Both the position numbers and the translations under genes were made by a program. From positions 1 to 64,000 of the forward strand of contig NZ_JAKZMM010000006.1 in NCBI RefSeq assembly GCF_022809355.1: a DNA stretch of 64,000 nt. Reading direction: 5' to 3'. Below the pieces are notes generated by a model that did not search any database, was not told the DNA's origin, and saw only the letters and a list, made by a program, of their open reading frames with translations. Below, in pieces: positions 62,375 through 64,000 of this stretch (positions within the stretch are counted from its first letter, which is position 1; the number at the start of each line of letters is the position of its first letter). This stretch comes from Parabacteroides faecalis (GTDB lineage: Bacteria > Bacteroidota > Bacteroidia > Bacteroidales > Tannerellaceae).

Positions 62375-62382
62375 TATCTTTG
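62375..62382 (+). promoter_or_regulatory. Candidate -7 element of mnmG
   Basis: TATCTTTG fits TAnnTTTG and lies 25 bp before the ATG at 62408. No matching -33 box is evident. Confidence 0.4.
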
Positions 62383-62407
62383 CAGAAAGAAACTAAGATA
62401 TTGAGAG

Positions 62408-64000
62408 ATGAGATTCGATTACGATGTAATAGTAGTAGGAGCAGGACATGCGGGCTGCGAAGCCGCTGCCGCTGCGGCCAATCTGGGTTCGCGTACGTTG
62501 TTAATCACGATGGACATGAACAAGATTGCGCAAATGAGTTGTAATCCGGCTGTCGGAGGAATCGCCAAAGGACAGATCGTTCGTGAAATCGATGCGATGG
62601 GTGGCTTTATGGGGATTGTAACCGACCGGACAGCCATTCAATTCCGGATGCTGAATCGGAGTAAAGGTCCGGCTATGTGGAGCCCGAGAGCACAGAGTGA
62701 TCGTGCCCGTTTTATTGAAGCCTGGCGGCACGTCTTGGAAAATACGCCGAATCTGTGGATGTGGCAGGACAGCGTAAACGAATTAATCATCGAGAACGGT
62801 CGCGTTTGTGGCGTAAAGACCGGCATGCAGGTTGAGTTTCGTGCCGGAGCGGTTGTACTTACCAACGGAACATTCTTGAACGGTTTAATGCATATCGGGC
62901 GGACTCAAATTCGGGGCGGTCGTATTTCGGAACCGGCTTCGACAGGCCTGACGGAACAATTGGTTTCTTTGGGTATTCAATCGGCCCGAATGAAGACTGG
63001 AACGCCGGTTCGTATTGATGCCCGCAGCGTACATTTCGATGAAATGGCAGAACAACCTGGTGAAGACGATTTCCATAAGTTCTCTTATCTGGATACGTCA
63101 CACCGAGAATTGAAACAGCTTTGTTGCTGGACTTGCTTTACCAACGAACGAGTGCATGAAATTCTTCGGGAAGGTCTCCCCGACTCTCCTCTTTACAACG
63201 GACAGATTAAAAGTATCGGTCCGCGTTATTGCCCCAGTATCGAAACGAAAATTGTTACGTTTGCTGATAAAACGCAACATCAGCTTTTCTTGGAACCGGA
63301 AGGTGAAAATACGCATGAATTATATTTGAACGGATTCTCTTCTTCCCTGCCCTTGCAGATACAGTTACGCGCTTTGCAGGCAATCCCTGCTTTTCGTGAT
63401 GTACAGATTTATCGTCCGGGTTATGCTATTGAGTACGATTTCTTCGATCCGACGCAGTTAAATCATAATTTGGAGACAAAGCAAATCAAGAATCTCTTCT
63501 TCGCCGGACAGATTAATGGTACGACAGGATATGAAGAAGCCGGCGGTCAAGGTTTGGTAGCAGGAATCAATGCACACATCAATTGCCATGGCGGCAATCC
63601 GTTTGTTTTGGGACGAGATGAAGCTTATATTGGCGTATTGATCGATGACTTGGTGACAAAAGGCGTAGATGAACCCTATCGTATGTTTACATCGCGGGCT
63701 GAATATCGTATTCTGCTTCGGCAGGACGATGCGGATATGCGTCTTACAGAAAAGTCTTATCAATTAGGTTTGGCAAACGAATACCGTTATCATTTGCTTC
63801 AGGAGAAAAAAGAACAGCGCGATCAGCTGATTCATTTCTGTGAGAATTATTCTGTCAAGCCGCAATATATTAATGCTGGTCTGGAAAGTTTGGGAACTGC
63901 TCCCCTAGCTCACGGCTGCAAACTTTATGATCTGGTTCTTCGTCCACAGTTGGATTTGTATAAGCTGGCCGATTTGATTCCGGCATTGAAAGCTGAATTA
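62408..64000 (+). CDS. mnmG: tRNA uridine-5-carboxymethylaminomethyl(34) synthesis enzyme MnmG, 3' truncated by window end
   Basis: An open frame of 531 codons running off the window. It opens with the FAD-binding motif YDVIVVGAGHAGCEAA and has SCNPAVGGIAKGQIVREIDA, LTNGTFLNGLMHIG, RMKTGTPVRID and FFAGQINGTTGYEEAGGQG, all diagnostic of MnmG (GidA). With MnmE it modifies U34 of certain tRNAs to keep decoding accurate. The family has about 620-630 residues, so about 90-100 residues lie beyond position 64000. No defect is seen in the visible part. Confidence 0.95.
   Translation, partial: MRFDYDVIVVGAGHAGCEAAAAAANLGSRTLLITMDMNKIAQMSCNPAVGGIAKGQIVREIDAMGGFMGIVTDRTAIQFRMLNRSKGPAMWSPRAQSDRARFIEAWRHVLENTPNLWMWQDSVNELIIENGRVCGVKTGMQVEFRAGAVVLTNGTFLNGLMHIGRTQIRGGRISEPASTGLTEQLVSLGIQSARMKTGTPVRIDARSVHFDEMAEQPGEDDFHKFSYLDTSHRELKQLCCWTCFTNERVHEILREGLPDSPLYNGQIKSIGPRYCPSIETKIVTFADKTQHQLFLEPEGENTHELYLNGFSSSLPLQIQLRALQAIPAFRDVQIYRPGYAIEYDFFDPTQLNHNLETKQIKNLFFAGQINGTTGYEEAGGQGLVAGINAHINCHGGNPFVLGRDEAYIGVLIDDLVTKGVDEPYRMFTSRAEYRILLRQDDADMRLTEKSYQLGLANEYRYHLLQEKKEQRDQLIHFCENYSVKPQYINAGLESLGTAPLAHGCKLYDLVLRPQLDLYKLADLIPALKAEL

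Overview
The window looks like a chromosomal segment of a gut Bacteroidales, most likely Parabacteroides or a close relative. The grounds are family content (a hybrid two-component regulator, NigD-like and DUF4252 proteins, a DUF4248 protein, FtsX-type permeases ending in NPADVIKRE-like tails) and repeated TAnnTTTG -7 promoter elements, which are typical of the Bacteroidota housekeeping sigma factor. The genus is an inference. No rRNA, tRNA, CRISPR array or insertion sequence was seen.

Layout. 1-2.1 kb: a DUF4248 gene, a small membrane protein and an M15 peptidase, separated by two copies of a non-coding repeat exactly 840 bp apart. 2.3-16 kb: a carbohydrate-use region without SusC/SusD, holding a GH2 enzyme broken by an amber codon, a 1313-residue hybrid two-component regulator, an MFS transporter, an ASKHA/ferredoxin protein and a second GH2. 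16.1-22.4 kb: an AT-rich minus-strand island with an XRE regulator, an EcoRI-type adenine methyltransferase, a DUF262-HNH nuclease, three overlapping genes (two of them membrane proteins) and an AlbA_2/Schlafen-like ATP-binding protein, with gene fragments at both edges. 22.6-29 kb: an HU-like protein, a third GH2, a two-domain esterase and a GH29 fucosidase. 29-37.6 kb: cupin/HxlR pair, TIGR02757, AlkD-like protein, SpmAB-like protein, two tandem AAA-ATPase/PD-(D/E)XK paralogues, an esterase and YbeY. 37.8-59.1 kb: a histidine kinase, a frameshifted NtrC-type regulator, and divergently a TolC-like protein, an HlyD-like adaptor, six FtsX/MacB-type permeases and one ABC ATPase. 59.2-64 kb: a NigD-like lipoprotein, a DUF4252/ECF sigma/anti-sigma/DUF4252 operon and the start of mnmG.

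How parts fit together. Three promoters in the ABC cluster (before tolC, permease 4 and permease 5) share a -24/-12 sigma-54 type element preceded by two GTGC-N6-GCAC dyads whose centres are exactly 21 bp apart. This defines a likely local regulon of the adjacent NtrC-type regulator, whose gene here carries a one-base deletion.

Two things stand out as possibly undescribed. First, the 16.5-22 kb island combines a restriction-modification-like core with an overlapping membrane-gene module of unknown function and a Schlafen-like protein in one apparent operon. Second, four intergenic arrays each hold exactly four imperfect dyads at a 21- or 22-bp period; their sequences mostly differ between loci but their architecture is the same.
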